A stretch of 64,000 nucleotides of DNA, taken from the NCBI GenBank assembly GCA_947488595.1, contig CANKZI010000001.1:115832-179831 (forward strand), written 5' to 3'. The stretch comes from Flavobacteriaceae bacterium. GTDB lineage: Bacteria; Bacteroidota; Bacteroidia; Flavobacteriales; Flavobacteriaceae. Positions 63,601 through 64,000 of the stretch are shown here, piece after piece (the stretch's first letter is position 1; each line of letters opens with the position of its first letter). The position numbers were made by a program, and so were the translations under genes. Under the pieces are notes generated by a model. That model saw only the letters and a program-made list of their open reading frames with translations, was not told the DNA's origin and searched no databases.

Positions 63601-64000
63601 GATGGTATAGCCTTTATACATCAAATTTTTGTCGTAAATCTGTTTGAGCAACCACCATACCGACTCTATGTATTTGGATTTATATGTCACATATGGATCT
63701 TGCATATCGACCCAATAACCCATTTTTTCGGTCAAATCGTTCCACACATCGGTGTAGCGCATTACGGTTTTTTTGCAGGCATCATTGTAGGCTTCTATCG
63801 AAATGGTTTTTCCGATGTCTTCTTTGGTGATGCCAAGTTCTTTTTCGGTACCCAATTCGATTGGTAAACCGTGCGTGTCCCAACCCGCTTTTCTTTTGAC
63901 TTGAAATCCTTTTTGGGTTTTATAACGACAAAAAATATCTTTGATTGCACGTGCCATTACGTGGTGAATACCAGGTAATCCATTGGCTGATGGCGGTCCT
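60661..64000 (-). CDS. ileS: Isoleucyl-tRNA synthetase (5' end beyond the window)
   Basis: This class I synthetase charges tRNA-Ile. At least 1,112 residues are seen and the reading frame stays open to the window edge. At the edge it reads GPPSANGLPGIHH, the HIGH-type signature, and further on the KMSKR motif in KNGQKMSKRLGNAVDP and the CP1 editing domain. Only a few dozen N-terminal residues are missing. An ATG at 63957 lies inside the conserved region and is not the start. Confidence 0.97.
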   Translation of the reverse strand, partial: GPPSANGLPGIHHVMARAIKDIFCRYKTQKGFQVKRKAGWDTHGLPIELGTEKELGITKEDIGKTISIEAYNDACKKTVMRYTDVWNDLTEKMGYWVDMQDPYVTYKSKYIESVWWLLKQIYDKNLMYKGYTIQPYSPKAGTGLSSHEVNQPGSYRDVTDTTVVAQFKIIEAHKTVLFDTFFNYINSENAKKEKLAALDLNEIFFLAWTTTPWTLPSNTALTVGPKIEYALVKTFNQYTFRPITVILAKNLVGKQFSKGFFESTDAADFENFKEGNNLTTGKAGKIPFEILAECKGADLVGVRYEQLMKLALPYQNPENAFRVIAGDFVTTEDGTGIVHTAPTFGADDAKVAKEASPEVPPMLVLDENGNPVPLVDLQGKFIQGLGQLSGQYVKNEYYNDNEAPERSADVIIAIQLKEENKAFKVEKYVHSYPHCWRTDKPILYYPLDSWFIKITDVKDRMFDLNETINWKPKATGEGRFGNWLKNANDWNLSRSRYWGIPLPIWRTEDGSEIKVMGSVAELFEAIEKAIAAGVQKDNPFKGFEIGNMSEENYDWVDLHKNVVDGITLISDSGQPMQRETDLIDVWFDSGAMPYAQWHYPFENKEKIDENKDFPADFIAEGVDQTRGWFYTLHAIGTLVFDTVAYKNVVSNGLVLDKNGQKMSKRLGNAVDPFTTLAEYGPDATRWYMISNANPWDNLKFDIEGIAEVRRKFFGTLYNTYSFFALYANIDDFKHEEAEIPLEQRPEIDQWIISELHSLIKTVDEAYADYEPTKAARAIADFVQENLSNWYVRLCRRRFWKGEYAQDKIAAYQTLYNCLLTVSKLSAPIAPFFTDKLYRDLTQRTQSEQYESVHLAEFPKYVENFVDKSLESKMQKAQTISSLVLSLRKKEMIKVRQPLQKVMIPVLDENQRVEIEAISELIKAEVNVKEVMLLDDASGILVKQIKPNFKALGPRFGAAMGLISKEIQHFSQAQINQLDTQGSITIVIDGKSLLLTLEDVEIVSQDIEGWLVANANGITVALDITISDELKQEGIARELVNRIQNIRKDSGFEVTDKIKVQLKRNGLLEQAIMNNESYIKSETLTQSLMFQDDLENGTPIEFDDIKTILLISK

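Overview
The window reads as a chromosomal segment of a low-GC Bacteroidota bacterium of the family Flavobacteriaceae, most likely Flavobacterium or a close relative. The signs are a gldH gliding-motility lipoprotein, a six-gene atpBEFHAG operon that lacks the beta and epsilon genes, promoters with a TAnnTTTG -7 element, starts without Shine-Dalgarno sequences (several TTG), lycopene cyclase, an olsF-type aminolipid acyltransferase and a split bacilliredoxin/RicT/TrhO complement. There is no prophage, insertion sequence, tRNA, rRNA or CRISPR array. Genes are densely packed and no species can be named from sequence reading alone.

Layout. 0-5 kb: F1Fo ATP synthase genes atpB, E, F, H, A, G, closed by a terminator. 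5-7.7 kb: a secreted prolyl oligopeptidase-type peptidase divergent from a GNAT acetyltransferase. 7.9-14.3 kb: an envelope operon (flippase, dut, sugar nucleotidyltransferase, TPR protein, DUF4292 lipoprotein, EnvC-like factor). 14.3-22.3 kb: OmpA-type proteins, exonuclease III, a bifunctional acyltransferase, a thioesterase, MenE and a CPBP protease. 22.5-28.9 kb: an outer-membrane barrel receptor, a CDF metal exporter, an M13 peptidase and a SCO protein. 29.0-34.2 kb: a metal-uptake island of feoA, feoB, a 42-residue FeoB-associated Cys-rich protein, a DtxR-family regulator and an Nramp transporter fused to a UspA domain. 34.7-36.1 kb: lycopene cyclase followed by a decayed hisIE remnant. 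36.3-45 kb: bacilliredoxin, TrhO, a radical SAM protein, RicT, GldH, PBP1A and the two subunits of a 3-oxoacid CoA-transferase. 45-51.4 kb: a minus-strand block holding an M23 lipoprotein, tryptophan 2,3-dioxygenase, a DUF3108 protein, HPPD and homogentisate dioxygenase. 51.5-64 kb: amino acid permease, patatin/BamA-like protein, UvrC, an aspartoacylase-family protein, 5-FCL, LspA, a DksA-like protein and IleS, which runs off the window.

How genes fit together. HPPD and homogentisate dioxygenase start tyrosine breakdown, which ends in fumarate and acetoacetate; the nearby scoAB pair would activate that acetoacetate with succinyl-CoA. FeoAB, the small Cys-rich protein, the DtxR regulator and Nramp form one iron/manganese module, and two palindromes upstream of feoA and nramp are candidate operators for the regulator.

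The most notable non-coding signal is a 76-83 nt hairpin element present three times (32179-32261, 43596-43671, 50137-50213). Each copy begins 9-10 nt after the stop codon of the upstream gene, in the same orientation relative to that gene, between two co-directional genes. One stem pair is T-A in one copy, A-T in another and G-C in the third, which is direct evidence of selection for the folded form. Other items worth attention are a candidate structured small RNA or leader at 48661-48768, a seven-copy 7-nt repeat inside trhO that could switch its C-terminal domain on and off, and the hisIE relic.
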